Assembly: GCF_003096035.1 (NCBI RefSeq) | Contig: NZ_CP029186.1 | Location: 1,067,001 to 1,131,000 of the forward strand | Direction of reading: 5' to 3' | Length of the DNA stretch: 64,000 nt | Source of the DNA: Flavobacterium album | Lineage (GTDB): Bacteria; Bacteroidota; Bacteroidia; Flavobacteriales; Flavobacteriaceae | Translations under genes and position numbers: made by a program | In this document: in pieces, positions 26,670-35,026 of the stretch | How positions within the stretch are numbered: position 1 is the first letter of the stretch | How the letters are laid out: each line of letters opens with the position of its first letter | The notes under the pieces: model-generated | The model's database searches: none | The model's input: only the letters and a program-made list of their open reading frames with translations | Told to the model about the DNA's origin: nothing

Positions 26670-26726
26670 AGATATTATATTATCTATATATCTTATTTTT
26701 AGGTATATTTGTATAATATATTATCT
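26670..26726 (+). promoter_or_regulatory. hipB promoter and candidate operators
   Basis: TATATTTG at 26704-26711 is a perfect -7 element 20 bases before hipB. AGATATTATATTATCT (26670-26685) is an imperfect palindrome. ATATTATCT occurs at 26677-26685 and again at 26718-26726, flanking the -7 element. This is the arrangement expected for an autoregulated antitoxin operon. Confidence 0.5.
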
Positions 26727-26730
26727 GATT

Positions 26731-27018
26731 ATGTCAAAATATAGCGCTGTAAAAACGCCTGCTTCCGTCATGGCTGAATTGGTTTTAAAGACCCGAAAGC
26801 TGCGTAAAAATAATGGGATATCACAACTAGAATTAGCTACAAGATCAGGTGTATCTTTTGGCAGCATCAAGCGTTTTGAAGCTACCGGGCAAATTTCGCT
26901 GGAAGCACTCTTAAAAATAGCTTACTTTTTTAACCGCCTTGATGATTTCACACCGGTATTCCAAACAGATACCAATCTGGATGCTGTCGAAAAATTATTC
27001 AGCGATAAAACCCGGTAG
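26731..27018 (+). CDS. XRE-family regulator, HipB-like antitoxin
   Basis: A 95-residue DNA-binding protein with an XRE helix-turn-helix: KLRKNNGISQLELATRSGVS, then FGSIKRFEATGQISLEALLKI. It is followed two bases later by the remains of a hipA gene, so it is the HipB-type antitoxin that would neutralise the HipA kinase and repress the operon. The reading frame is intact although its partner is broken; it may persist as a solitary regulator. Confidence 0.82.
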   Translation: MSKYSAVKTPASVMAELVLKTRKLRKNNGISQLELATRSGVSFGSIKRFEATGQISLEALLKIAYFFNRLDDFTPVFQTDTNLDAVEKLFSDKTR

Positions 27019-27020
27019 CA

Positions 27021-28251
27021 ATGGAGCCTATTAATAAAGTTATCGTCTCGATTGATCTTGGAAATCAAGAATTGCAGGTTGGGGAATAAATAAAGCAAGG
27101 CAGGGATATTTTCTTTAAATATTATACTGATTTCATCAGATCGGGTATCCAAATATCTCCTTTTCATCTCCCATTGAATGATAAGATCTATACAGCACCT
27201 TCACAAATATTCGAAGGCCTGCCGGGAGTGTTTTATGATTCCCTGCCGGATGGGTGGGGCGCTTATTACTCGACAGGGCATTAACAGCGAAAGGGATTCT
27301 GATACAGGACATTTCTCCATTACAACGATTATCCCATGTTGGCTTAAAAGGTATGGGCGCATTAACCTATCGACCACAAACAGAAACATCTCATCAGGAG
27401 ATATTGCAGGTAGAGTTGGATGCTATTTCCAGGGAAATGGCTGCGGTATTGCAGGGAGACAGTTCTTCGGTTATCGATGAATTGTATGAAATGGGCGGGT
27501 CGTCCGGAGGGGCAAGGCCTAAAATACTGGTGGGATATGATCCGGGAACAGGCTATCTGGTCCACGGAAGTGAACCGCTGCCAAAAGGATATGAAGACTG
27601 GCTTATCAAGTTCCCATCATCGAATGACAGGGGGATATTGCCCAAATAGAGTATGCATATCATAAAATGGCCTTAGCCGCAGGGATTTACATGAACCCCT
27701 GCAGGTTATTTGAGTCCGGATCAGGTAATGTTTTTTTTGGCACAAAAAGATTTGACAGGACAGAGCGAGGTAGGCTCCATATGCATTCGGCAGCAGGTAT
27801 GCTTAATGATAACTACAGGTACAGCAGCATGGATTATGGTAATTTGATGGATGCGACCTTCCGGTTGGAAAATGATGTAGCCGGTCATGAAAAAATACTA
27901 AGGATAGCTGCTTTTAATGTTTTTGCCCATAACCGTGACGATCACAGCAAGAATATCTCGTATTTAATGGATGCAGCCGGCAACTGGCAGTTGGCACCCG
28001 CTTATGACCTCACCTATTCTAATTCGTCCCACGGAATGCACAGTACGACTATAGCAGGTGAAGGTGCCAATCCTACAAGAAATCACCTGATGGCATTAGC
28101 CAAAGAATTTAGTCTGAAAAGCGGGGCTTTAATCCTGGAAAAGGTTGCCGATGCGGTATCACAATGGAAATCGTTTGCTAAAGACGCAGGTGTTACCAAA
28201 GCATCGGCCGATATCATTGAAAAGAAGATACAGGCATCCCTCAAAGCTTAG
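27021..28251 (+). pseudogene. HipA-family serine/threonine kinase toxin, disrupted
   Basis: HipA toxins phosphorylate glutamyl- or tryptophanyl-tRNA synthetase and halt growth. The frame opens at ATG 27021, stops at TAA 27087-27089 (in frame; a TTA Leu codon would read VGELIKQGRDIFFKYY), loses one base in the GGGG run at about 27256-27259 (restoring DGWGRLLLDRAL) and another in the G run 27630-27634 (restoring SSNDRGDIAQIEYAY). Both the GGARPK loop and the catalytic HNRDDHSKN loop remain but in different frames. No full-length kinase can be made. Confidence 0.88.
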
Positions 28252-28281
28252 GGGTTATAAGAACAGACTATATAATAATTA

Positions 28282-28791
28282 TTACTGGAACAATGCCTTT
28301 AGTTCCGTTGCCTCATGCGGGTTCATCTTGCCTGCCAGTACTAAGCTCAGCTGCTTCCTTCTCAGCGCGGCATCAAAGCGCTGTTTTTCAAGGTCGGTTT
28401 GCGGTTCAATAGGCGGCACTTCAACAGGGCGGCCGGTTTCATCTACCGCCACAAAAGTATAAATAGCCTCATTGGCTTTAGCCCTTGTTCCTGATTCGCG
28501 GTCTTCCGTCCAAACATCGATGAATATCTCCATAGATGATTTGAAAGTACGCGATACTTTGGCCTCGACAGTAACCACACTCCCTAACGGAATAGCACGG
28601 TTGAAGGCCACATGGTTTACCGATGCCGTTACGGTAATGCGGCGCGAATGCCTGCGTGCGGCAATGCTTGCGGCGCGGTCCATACGGGCAAGGAGCTCAC
28701 CCCCGAAAAGGTTGTTCAGCGGGTTGGTTTCTCCAGGTAGCACCAGGTCGGTCATTATACAAGCGGAATCGGAAGGATATTTTGGCTGCAT
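28282..28791 (-). CDS. Acyl-CoA thioesterase, hotdog fold
   Basis: A 169-residue cytoplasmic thioesterase of the YciA/ACOT group that hydrolyses acyl-CoA. The family motif NPLNNLFGGELLARMD contains the catalytic Asn/Asp region, followed by NHVAFNRAIPLGSVV. A start at 28806 would lie inside the -7 element at 28804-28811, so the internal ATG at 28791 (MQPKYPSDS) is chosen. Confidence 0.88.
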   Translation of the reverse strand: MQPKYPSDSACIMTDLVLPGETNPLNNLFGGELLARMDRAASIAARRHSRRITVTASVNHVAFNRAIPLGSVVTVEAKVSRTFKSSMEIFIDVWTEDRESGTRAKANEAIYTFVAVDETGRPVEVPPIEPQTDLEKQRFDAALRRKQLSLVLAGKMNPHEATELKALFQ

Positions 28792-28803
28792 CAGTTTTTT
28801 TGG

Positions 28804-28811
28804 CAAAGATA
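28804..28811 (-). promoter_or_regulatory. -7 element for the acyl-CoA thioesterase
   Basis: Minus strand TATCTTTG matches TAnnTTTG. It overlaps an upstream in-frame ATG at 28806 and thus favours the start at 28791. Confidence 0.55.
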
Positions 28812-28873
28812 GATAACAGGAAATTTCCGCGCTAAGAAATGGTTTTGTTTTTTCTCAAGTCATCTACAGAATA

Positions 28874-28993
28874 TTTCACGCAAAGGCGCTAAGACGCAAA
28901 GAGTGATCCCTGAAAATTGCGAAGCATTGCTTTGCGTCTTAAAGGTCATACATTCCGGCAGGAGTCTTGGCGTCTTAGCGCCTTTGCGTGAAA
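28874..28993. repeat. Large inverted repeat with GCGTCTTAGCG arms
   Basis: A perfect 24-base inverted repeat, 28874-28897 and 28970-28993, encloses a nested pair AAGACGCAAA (28891-28900) and TTTGCGTCTT (28931-28940). The arms contain the CGCAAAGGCGC unit also seen around 57988-58092. Two divergent-end genes flank it; no ORF is inside. Confidence 0.75.
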
Positions 28994-29020
28994 ATAATAA
29001 TCCAGGAAATTATACTGAAC

Positions 29021-29044
29021 AAAAAATCCCCCAACCGGAGGATT
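29021..29044 (-). terminator. Terminator of the HU/SPOR gene
   Basis: On the minus strand AATCCTCC, loop GGTT, GGGGGATT, then TTTTT, four bases after the gene's stop. Confidence 0.7.
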
Positions 29045-29047
29045 CAT

Positions 29048-29989
29048 CTATAATTCTTTTACCAAAAGCCATGCTTCTTTATTTACTGTGCGGTGTATCT
29101 CATTCATATTCTCATGTGCTTCGGCATACGTCGCAAAGCTGCCATAGATTACGGGGTACAATCCGAATTTGTTCTTTTCGATTACCCGTGCTTTATAGCC
29201 TTTGTCGATAAGCTGGGCTGCTGCTTTCTGCGCATTGGCCTCACTTTTAAAAGCCCCTGCCACTACATGGTACGGTAGCACTTTATATTCTTCCTTCACC
29301 GGAAGCTTTACCGCCGGCATCGGGTTCTCTATAAAAAAAGTAGCCTGCTGAATCTTCTGCTGCACTTTTTCCTGTACGGCATTTTCAACAACCAGCGTTT
29401 GGGCGGCAACTTCATTATCGCGGTACATTTTGAAGCCTGCACCTCCAACAGATGCCATTACCACAAACACCGCGGCATATTTCAGGTACGAATAATCCTT
29501 TTTCCTTTCCGGCGTAAATACTACCGGGGCCAATTCTTCGATAGCTTCGGCCTGCTGCCTGTATTCTTCCCTTTTTACAGCGGGCGATACCACAGCGGTA
29601 AGTCCGAAGGCATCCGTAAAGTAATTTATTGGCGTGTCGGGCGTAAATACAAGGCTGCCTTCAACGTTGCAGGACATCGTGCCAAGGTTCTTTAGCCCGA
29701 GGGTTTCTTTTTGCGAAAGCTTTGCGAGCCATAGGTCTACAGCCTGCTCAATGGTGGCAACAGCCTGCGGATAAGAAATTTTTTCCTGCAATGCGATATG
29801 GTTAGCCAAAAGCCCGTCATTATTTTTTAAATTCGCATTAAAGGAAATTAGTTTTTTAGGAGGATAGAAAGTATTGGCGGCAGTATCCAGCTGTGCGGTG
29901 CGGATTTCAGTAAGAAATGCGCCGAAGCCCGGAACGGTAACGCACTGGTAGCGATATAATAAAGCCGATATGTGTTTTTCTATCATCAT
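29048..29989 (-). CDS. HU-domain and SPOR-domain protein
   Basis: A 313-residue protein with an N-terminal HU/CCDC81-like domain (EKHISALLYRYQCVTVPGFG), a single transmembrane helix near residues 150-170 (YAAVFVVMASVGG), a linker and a C-terminal SPOR domain (YHVVAGAFKSEANAQKAAAQ). SPOR domains bind denuded peptidoglycan at division sites. The cytoplasmic HU-like end could contact DNA, so the protein may link nucleoid and septum; that is inference from domains. ATG 29989 is chosen over an upstream ATG because homologues begin at this point. Confidence 0.82.
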   Translation of the reverse strand: MMIEKHISALLYRYQCVTVPGFGAFLTEIRTAQLDTAANTFYPPKKLISFNANLKNNDGLLANHIALQEKISYPQAVATIEQAVDLWLAKLSQKETLGLKNLGTMSCNVEGSLVFTPDTPINYFTDAFGLTAVVSPAVKREEYRQQAEAIEELAPVVFTPERKKDYSYLKYAAVFVVMASVGGAGFKMYRDNEVAAQTLVVENAVQEKVQQKIQQATFFIENPMPAVKLPVKEEYKVLPYHVVAGAFKSEANAQKAAAQLIDKGYKARVIEKNKFGLYPVIYGSFATYAEAHENMNEIHRTVNKEAWLLVKEL

Positions 29990-30089
29990 AGAAACAAAAT
30001 TAACCATTCGTGGGTGAAACCAAAATTTTATCCACAAATTTTATTAACAATGCCAAAATGATTAATTAAACGCCTGTAAACATTTATTG

Positions 30090-31193
30090 ATGACTGACAC
30101 AGAATTACTTAACACCCTTGCGCTGCTCCGTGTGGAAGGCGTGGGCGATATTGTAGCTAAACGCCTGATAAACCATTGTGGATCGGCCGAAGCGGTCTTT
30201 AAAGCAAAAAAATCTCAGATCCTGGCGATCGAAGGTATTGGAGAAATCCTTTACAATAACCTTAAGAACACTCATGTTTTCACTTTGGCGGAAGCCGAAA
30301 TGAAATTCATTGCAACGTCAGGGATAAAGCCGCTTTTTTACCTCGAACCGAATTATCCTGAAAGGCTGAAGCATTGTATTGATGGCCCTGTACTGCTGTT
30401 CTCATCAGGCACAATAAACCTCGAAAACCGCAAAACCATCAGCATTGTCGGTACCCGGCAAATGACGTCTTACGGTAGTGATTTGTGCAGAAAACTGATT
30501 GAAGATCTCGCCCCGCTCGATCCGGTGATCATCAGTGGGTTTGCTTATGGGGTAGATATTCATGCCCATATAATTGCCATGGAGCAAAACCTCCAGACTA
30601 TTGGCGTAGTGGCGCACGGGCTCAATCAGGTCTATCCAAAAGTGCATAAAAAGTATGTGGCAAAGATGGAAGAAAACGGAGGTTTCCTTACTGAGTTTTG
30701 GAGCATTTCCAATCCTGATAAAGAGAATTTTGTACGCCGCAACCGTATAGTAGCGGGATTGTCGGAAGCTACCGTAATCATCGAAAGCGCCGATAGGGGC
30801 GGGTCGCTCATTACCGCTAACATTGCCAACGATTATAACCGTGATGTGTTTGCTGTACCGGGGCGCGTGACCGACAAGTACAGTATGGGCTGCAACAACC
30901 TTATCAAAAGCCAGCGCGCCAGCCTGCTTACTGATGCAGCAGACCTTATTTATATGCTCAACTGGCAGCTGGAAGAAAAGAAGGACAAGCCGATACAGAA
31001 ACAGCTTTTTGTAATGCTTGAGCCCGAAGAGCAAAAAGTCTATGACTACCTTCAGAAAAAAGGCAAGGAATTAATGGACATTATCGCGCTCGAATGCGAA
31101 ATGCCCATCTTCAGGCTTTCCTCTTTATTACTGACAATGGAGCTGAAAGGTGTAATCCGTCCGTTGCCGGGAAAATTGTTTGAAGCGATATAA
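30090..31193 (+). CDS. dprA: DNA-processing protein DprA
   Basis: Loads RecA onto incoming single-stranded DNA during natural transformation. The 367-residue protein has an N-terminal helix-hairpin-helix (RVEGVGDIVAKRLI), the Rossmann DprA core (VGTRQMTSYG, SGFAYGVDIHAH, AGLSEATVIIESADRGGSLI) and a C-terminal winged helix from about residue 300. A TTG precedes the ATG by one codon; ATG 30090 is preferred. Divergent from the HU/SPOR gene, convergent with trpS. Confidence 0.95.
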   Translation: MTDTELLNTLALLRVEGVGDIVAKRLINHCGSAEAVFKAKKSQILAIEGIGEILYNNLKNTHVFTLAEAEMKFIATSGIKPLFYLEPNYPERLKHCIDGPVLLFSSGTINLENRKTISIVGTRQMTSYGSDLCRKLIEDLAPLDPVIISGFAYGVDIHAHIIAMEQNLQTIGVVAHGLNQVYPKVHKKYVAKMEENGGFLTEFWSISNPDKENFVRRNRIVAGLSEATVIIESADRGGSLITANIANDYNRDVFAVPGRVTDKYSMGCNNLIKSQRASLLTDAADLIYMLNWQLEEKKDKPIQKQLFVMLEPEEQKVYDYLQKKGKELMDIIALECEMPIFRLSSLLLTMELKGVIRPLPGKLFEAI

Positions 31194-31203
31194 TAGTTTT
31201 CAG

Positions 31204-31225
31204 CCTGCCTGCCGGCAAAGGCAGG
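31204..31225. repeat. CCTGCCTGCCGGCAAAGGCAGG palindrome family
   Basis: CCTGCCT and AGGCAGG arms around a short variable loop. A second member, with arms CCTGCCT/AGGCAGG and loop ACCGC, lies at 40929-40947. Confidence 0.55.
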
Positions 31226-31256
31226 TCGCAGTCCCAGTTTTCAGACATATCCGGTA

Positions 31257-31295
31257 TTCCATTTCGAACGCAGCCTGCGGAGTGAGAAATCTCAG
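31257..31295. repeat. Dispersed repeat (GAGATTTCTCACTCCGCAGG type), copy 2
   Basis: Inverted copy of 2581-2619. It lies in the 322-base gap between dprA and trpS, which otherwise holds only the palindrome at 31204 and the terminator at 31458. Confidence 0.6.
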
Positions 31296-31457
31296 AATTA
31301 CATCTACATTATGAGCGGAAGGGCAGTGCTTTTCAGCCATCCCTATTCCTGCTGTCCGCTTTATCTGCTTCGTGCCTCCGCAGGATGCCGCTTCCATCAG
31401 GGCTAAGGGAGAAGCTTTTGGCTTATTTATTATCGCTTGGGTATTATAGTAGAACTA

Positions 31458-31493
31458 AAAGACCCCAAAGGTTTTTAAACTTTTGGGGTCTTT
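31458..31493. terminator. Bidirectional terminator between dprA and trpS
   Basis: AAAGACCCCAAAG (31458-31470) pairs with CTTTTGGGGTCTTT (31480-31493). Both strands end in A/T runs, suitable for the two convergent genes. Confidence 0.8.
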
Positions 31494-31515
31494 ATTATAC
31501 ATATACAACTGAAAA

Positions 31516-32487
31516 CTATTCGTAGCCCAGTTTTTCCCTAACTCTCGCCAATACACCATTGGCTACAGCCGAAGCCTTTGTAGCGCCAGTTTTAAGTGCG
31601 GCATCCACTTCAGGAAGGTTGGCCATGTAGTAGGCATATTTCTCCCTTACATCTTTAAATTTTTCTATAATAAGTTCGAACAGCGCCTGCTTGGCGTGGC
31701 CGTAACCATAGTTGCCGCCAAGGTAATTGGCACGCATGGCATCTGTCTGCTCCGGTGATGCCAACAGCTTATACAGCGCGAACACATTATCGGTGTCCGG
31801 ATTTTTAGGGTCTTCCAATGGGGTGCTGTCCGTCTGGATGCTCATCACCTGTTTGCGCAGCGCTTTATCATCAAGAAATATATTGATGAAGTTGTTGCGC
31901 GATTTGCTCATTTTCTCACCATCGGTGCCGGGAACTATTTTGGTGTCGTCACTGCTTATAGGTTCCGGCAGTACAAATGTTTCCCCCATCTGGTGGTTGA
32001 AGCGCGACGCTACATCCCTGGTAATCTCTATGTGCTGCAGCTGGTCTTTGCCTACAGGTACAAAGTTGGCATCATACAATAATATGTCGGCTGCCATAAG
32101 CATCGGGTAGGTAAACAATCCGGCATTCACATCTTCCAACCGGTCGGCCTTATCCTTAAAAGAATGTGCCAGCGTTAACCTCTGGAATGGGAAAAAGCAG
32201 CTCAGGTACCACGACAGCTCAGCGGTTTGCGGCACATCGCTCTGGCGGTAAAAAATCACTTTATTAATATCAAGCCCGCAGGCCAGCCATGTAGCTGCCA
32301 CGCTATAGGTGTTTTCGCGAAGGGTTTTGCCGTCTTTTATCTGTGTTGCAGAGTGAAGGTCGGCTATAAACAGGAACGATTCATTTTTTGGGTCGTTCGC
32401 CATTTCAATAGCCGGTAGTATCGCGCCCAAAAGGTTGCCTAAATGCGGGGTGCCGGTGCTTTGTATGCCGGTTAATATTTTTGCCAT
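31516..32487 (-). CDS. trpS: Tryptophan-tRNA ligase
   Basis: Charges tRNA-Trp with tryptophan. The 323-residue class I synthetase has the HIGH-type motif in GIQSTGTPHLGNLLGA near the N-terminus and KMSKS in DGEKMSKSRNN (about residue 190). The ATG at 32487 gives the standard N-terminus MAKILTGIQ; a longer frame to 32538 would cross the promoter at 32512-32519. Confidence 0.96.
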   Translation of the reverse strand: MAKILTGIQSTGTPHLGNLLGAILPAIEMANDPKNESFLFIADLHSATQIKDGKTLRENTYSVAATWLACGLDINKVIFYRQSDVPQTAELSWYLSCFFPFQRLTLAHSFKDKADRLEDVNAGLFTYPMLMAADILLYDANFVPVGKDQLQHIEITRDVASRFNHQMGETFVLPEPISSDDTKIVPGTDGEKMSKSRNNFINIFLDDKALRKQVMSIQTDSTPLEDPKNPDTDNVFALYKLLASPEQTDAMRANYLGGNYGYGHAKQALFELIIEKFKDVREKYAYYMANLPEVDAALKTGATKASAVANGVLARVREKLGYE

Positions 32488-32511
32488 TGTAACTGTGATC
32501 TGATTTTTGCA

Positions 32512-32519
32512 CAAAGGTA
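32512..32519 (-). promoter_or_regulatory. -7 element for trpS
   Basis: Minus strand TACCTTTG (perfect TAnnTTTG), 24 bases upstream of the trpS ATG. Confidence 0.65.
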
Positions 32520-32552
32520 ACGGTTTTGGGTAAAACATAGGAATTGAATTCT

Positions 32553-32560
32553 TACATTTG
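32553..32560 (+). promoter_or_regulatory. -7 element for the acyltransferase gene (leaderless candidate)
   Basis: TACATTTG, a perfect TAnnTTTG, ends six bases before the ATG at 32567, so the transcript would begin at or next to the start codon. Confidence 0.5.
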
Positions 32561-32566
32561 GCAGGT

Positions 32567-33310
32567 ATGAAAATAGTGCGGTATATTTTATGGACGCTGT
32601 GGCGCGTATGGTTCTACATCCTTATGGGTGTACCTATCATTATGCTTTCGCCATTATTGATACTTACCATACTTTCCGAAAAGACCTACCCGCAGTTTTT
32701 CATCCTTGCGCGAATCTGGGCAAAGATTATCCTTTATGGCATGGGCTTGCCTTATACAGTGGAGCGTGAGCAGGAGCTTGAAAAAGGAAAAAGCTACATG
32801 TTGGTAGCCAACCACACGTCTATGACCGACATCATGCTGATGCTGGCCATAACTAAAAATCCGTTTGTCTTTGTAGGTAAAAAAGAACTGGCCAAAATAC
32901 CCATCTTCGGGTTTTTCTATAAGCGTACCTGCATATTGGTAGACAGGAGCAGTTCTAAAAGCCGGTTTGAGGTATTCAAGCGGGCACAGCTACGGCTCGA
33001 GCAGGGGCTGAGCATCTGCATTTTCCCCGAAGGCGGGGTGCCGGATGATGAAACGGTGCTGCTCGATGAATTCAAGGACGGCGCATTCCGTCTTGCCATA
33101 GAGCACCAGATCCCGATCGTGCCGATGACTTTCCCTGACAATAAAAAACGCTTCTCGTTTAAATTCTTCAGTGGCAGCCCGGGACCGATGCGTGCTAAAG
33201 TCCATACCTTTGTGGAAACCACCGGCCTGACGCTCGACGATAAAAAAGAGCTGAAGGATAAAGTACGCCAGATTATTTACCAGCAATTGCTACGATTCTC
33301 CAAGAAATAA
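32567..33310 (+). CDS. plsC: 1-acyl-sn-glycerol-3-phosphate acyltransferase
   Basis: Adds the second fatty acid to lysophosphatidate in phospholipid synthesis at the inner membrane. The 247-residue protein has an N-terminal membrane helix region and acyltransferase motifs NHTSMTDIM (HX4D) and FPEGGVPD, with GAFRLAIEHQIPIVP after them. ATG 32567 is chosen over the upstream TTG at 32558, which lies inside the -7 element. Confidence 0.88.
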   Translation: MKIVRYILWTLWRVWFYILMGVPIIMLSPLLILTILSEKTYPQFFILARIWAKIILYGMGLPYTVEREQELEKGKSYMLVANHTSMTDIMLMLAITKNPFVFVGKKELAKIPIFGFFYKRTCILVDRSSSKSRFEVFKRAQLRLEQGLSICIFPEGGVPDDETVLLDEFKDGAFRLAIEHQIPIVPMTFPDNKKRFSFKFFSGSPGPMRAKVHTFVETTGLTLDDKKELKDKVRQIIYQQLLRFSKK

Positions 33311-33311
33311 A

Positions 33312-33340
33312 AGCGTCCCCAATTGGGGACGCTGATGCAC
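33312..33340 (-). terminator. Terminator of the anti-sigma gene
   Basis: AGCGTCCCC (33312-33320) and GGGGACGCT (33325-33333) form a perfect nine-base stem with loop AATT. On the minus strand it is followed by TTTATTT, fitting the end of the sigma/anti-sigma operon; the plus-strand acyltransferase may also use it. Confidence 0.75.
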
Positions 33341-33370
33341 TACCTAAAAGTTCTAAGCTAACCAACAAGC

Positions 33371-35026
33371 TTAAAAACTAAAACTTATGCCTGAGTAAAG
33401 GCCGATAAAGTACGGCTTAAAGTTACCCGCATCCCTGCTGTAGGCATTGACCTGGTATTTAAACGTAGGTTCAAAATTTGCCTGGAACGATTTCCAGAAA
33501 CGGTATTTAAAACCCAGGCCGACATTAGTACTGAAATGTATGCTGTTGAGGTTTTGCGCCTGTCCTACATCGGTGCTGTAGCCCTGTGTGGAAACCACGC
33601 TAACATTGTTCTCATTAAGGAAAAGAGTGCTCATACCCCCAATCACGTCGATGCCGAATTTTTTGTTTAGCAATGCATACGACATTTCTACCGGAACCTC
33701 GATGTAGCCTGTTTTTTGCACCATAGAGCCATTGAAGCTTTGGTCTGACATCGAAGTGAACGCAACGTTCGGATTGCTTATAATAGGCTGCTGGCCTCTT
33801 GGGGTGACCACTATATTTGCTGTCCTGGCATTCGCCGAAACATTACTTGTCTGATCATTTAGCGATGCGCTGAACTGTATGTCGTTGGTTGAGTAATTAA
33901 GGTTTACGGTATTGATACCCGAACGTATGGAAAGCCTGTCGTTTACCGCATAATCGATGCCGATGCCATAGCTAAGGTCGTTGTCGAAACTTTTGCTGTT
34001 CCCGGCAAATTCACCACCTATCGGCGATCCTTGCGAAAGTGAGTTATAGAATATGGGCGCCAGCTGCGGCTTGATATTCCACTTGCCTTTGTTGCTGTTA
34101 TCGGCCAGGGCTTTTTCGCTGTCTTTTTTCGCGTTGAGTTTTTCCTGAAGCAGTTTTTCAAGCTCATTTTCAGGCACCTGTACCGCTGTGGTGTCAACAG
34201 GTGCATTGGCTATTGCCCCTTCTGTCGGAATGTCTTTTTTAATGATGCCGGTTTCCTGGCCTGCTTTATTTTGTACTGAAGCGTTCTGCGATGCCGCTTG
34301 TTTGGCAGGGTTTTTTTCGCTTCCCGCTGCTATCGCATTTTCATTGCTTCCCGATTTTTCCGGAAGGCCCTGTACTGCATTATTATTTCTATTACTTCTG
34401 TTAGTTTTGTTTTTTCCGGGTTTGTTTTTTTGCGCTGAAGAACTTTGGGCAACGGCTTCGTTAGCAAGTCCACCTTCTGCCTGCCTGATATTTTTACTTG
34501 TGTGTGTGCGATTGTTGCGCTTGTTCCCGGCTGCACCAGATTTATCATCATGGGCTACAGCATTGTTTGTTTTGCCAAAAGCGGTATTGTTTTCAGGCCC
34601 TTCAGCAGAAGTATTTTCAGTTTTCGTACCAATGCCATTTGTAGTGCCGCCCTTATTGCCGGAAGCATTCTCTCCGGAAGCCACGGCAGTATTTAGATCA
34701 TTGTTGTCTTTTTGGCTTTTCCCAATAATGGTTTCGTGGTTCTGTACCGGGTTGTCGGTAGGATAAATGCGCCTGTTGCCATTTTTATCTATAACAACCG
34801 GATTCTCATTGGTATTTGTGCCGCTATAATAGGGAGACATGAAGAATGTCCCTGCTACTAAAACCGCAGCCACGCCCGAAAGCCTTATCCACAGTGGGAT
34901 AACCCTTCGTTTTTTCTTTTCCCGGAGCACTTCCTCAATGTTTTCCCAAACAAATTCTGGAGGCGCTACTTCAAAGTCCTTGAACTTTTCCCGGAATAGC
35001 CTGTCTATGTTCTTTTGTTCATTCAT
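33371..35026 (-). CDS. Putative dual membrane-spanning anti-sigma factor (TM plus outer-membrane barrel)
   Basis: A 551-residue protein with an unusual layout. Residues 1-42 are cytoplasmic (DRLFREKFKDFEVAPPEFVW), 43-63 form one transmembrane helix, 65-313 are a disordered linker rich in Asn, Lys, Ala, Ser and Thr, and 315-551 look like an outer-membrane barrel ending in SGISFSF. It overlaps the ECF sigma gene by ATGA, so the two are translationally coupled. This matches the dual membrane-spanning anti-sigma (Dma) proteins described in Bacteroides thetaiotaomicron. Sigma binding by the N-terminus is inferred. Confidence 0.72.
   Translation of the reverse strand: MNEQKNIDRLFREKFKDFEVAPPEFVWENIEEVLREKKKRRVIPLWIRLSGVAAVLVAGTFFMSPYYSGTNTNENPVVIDKNGNRRIYPTDNPVQNHETIIGKSQKDNNDLNTAVASGENASGNKGGTTNGIGTKTENTSAEGPENNTAFGKTNNAVAHDDKSGAAGNKRNNRTHTSKNIRQAEGGLANEAVAQSSSAQKNKPGKNKTNRSNRNNNAVQGLPEKSGSNENAIAAGSEKNPAKQAASQNASVQNKAGQETGIIKKDIPTEGAIANAPVDTTAVQVPENELEKLLQEKLNAKKDSEKALADNSNKGKWNIKPQLAPIFYNSLSQGSPIGGEFAGNSKSFDNDLSYGIGIDYAVNDRLSIRSGINTVNLNYSTNDIQFSASLNDQTSNVSANARTANIVVTPRGQQPIISNPNVAFTSMSDQSFNGSMVQKTGYIEVPVEMSYALLNKKFGIDVIGGMSTLFLNENNVSVVSTQGYSTDVGQAQNLNSIHFSTNVGLGFKYRFWKSFQANFEPTFKYQVNAYSRDAGNFKPYFIGLYSGISFSF

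Noticed and set aside
27256..27634. G runs in hipA as phase-variation switches
   Set aside because: Runs of four to five G are too short for slipped-strand switching, and an in-frame stop is present as well.
17851..28251. Frameshifts in the DUF4287 and hipA loci as sequencing errors
   Set aside because: Not excluded, but many long essential genes in the window with similar homopolymers are intact, and hipA also has a substitution-type stop, so decay is more likely.
34188..34766. Plus-strand frame opposite the anti-sigma linker
   Set aside because: It mirrors the low-complexity linker of the minus-strand gene and has no promoter or homology.
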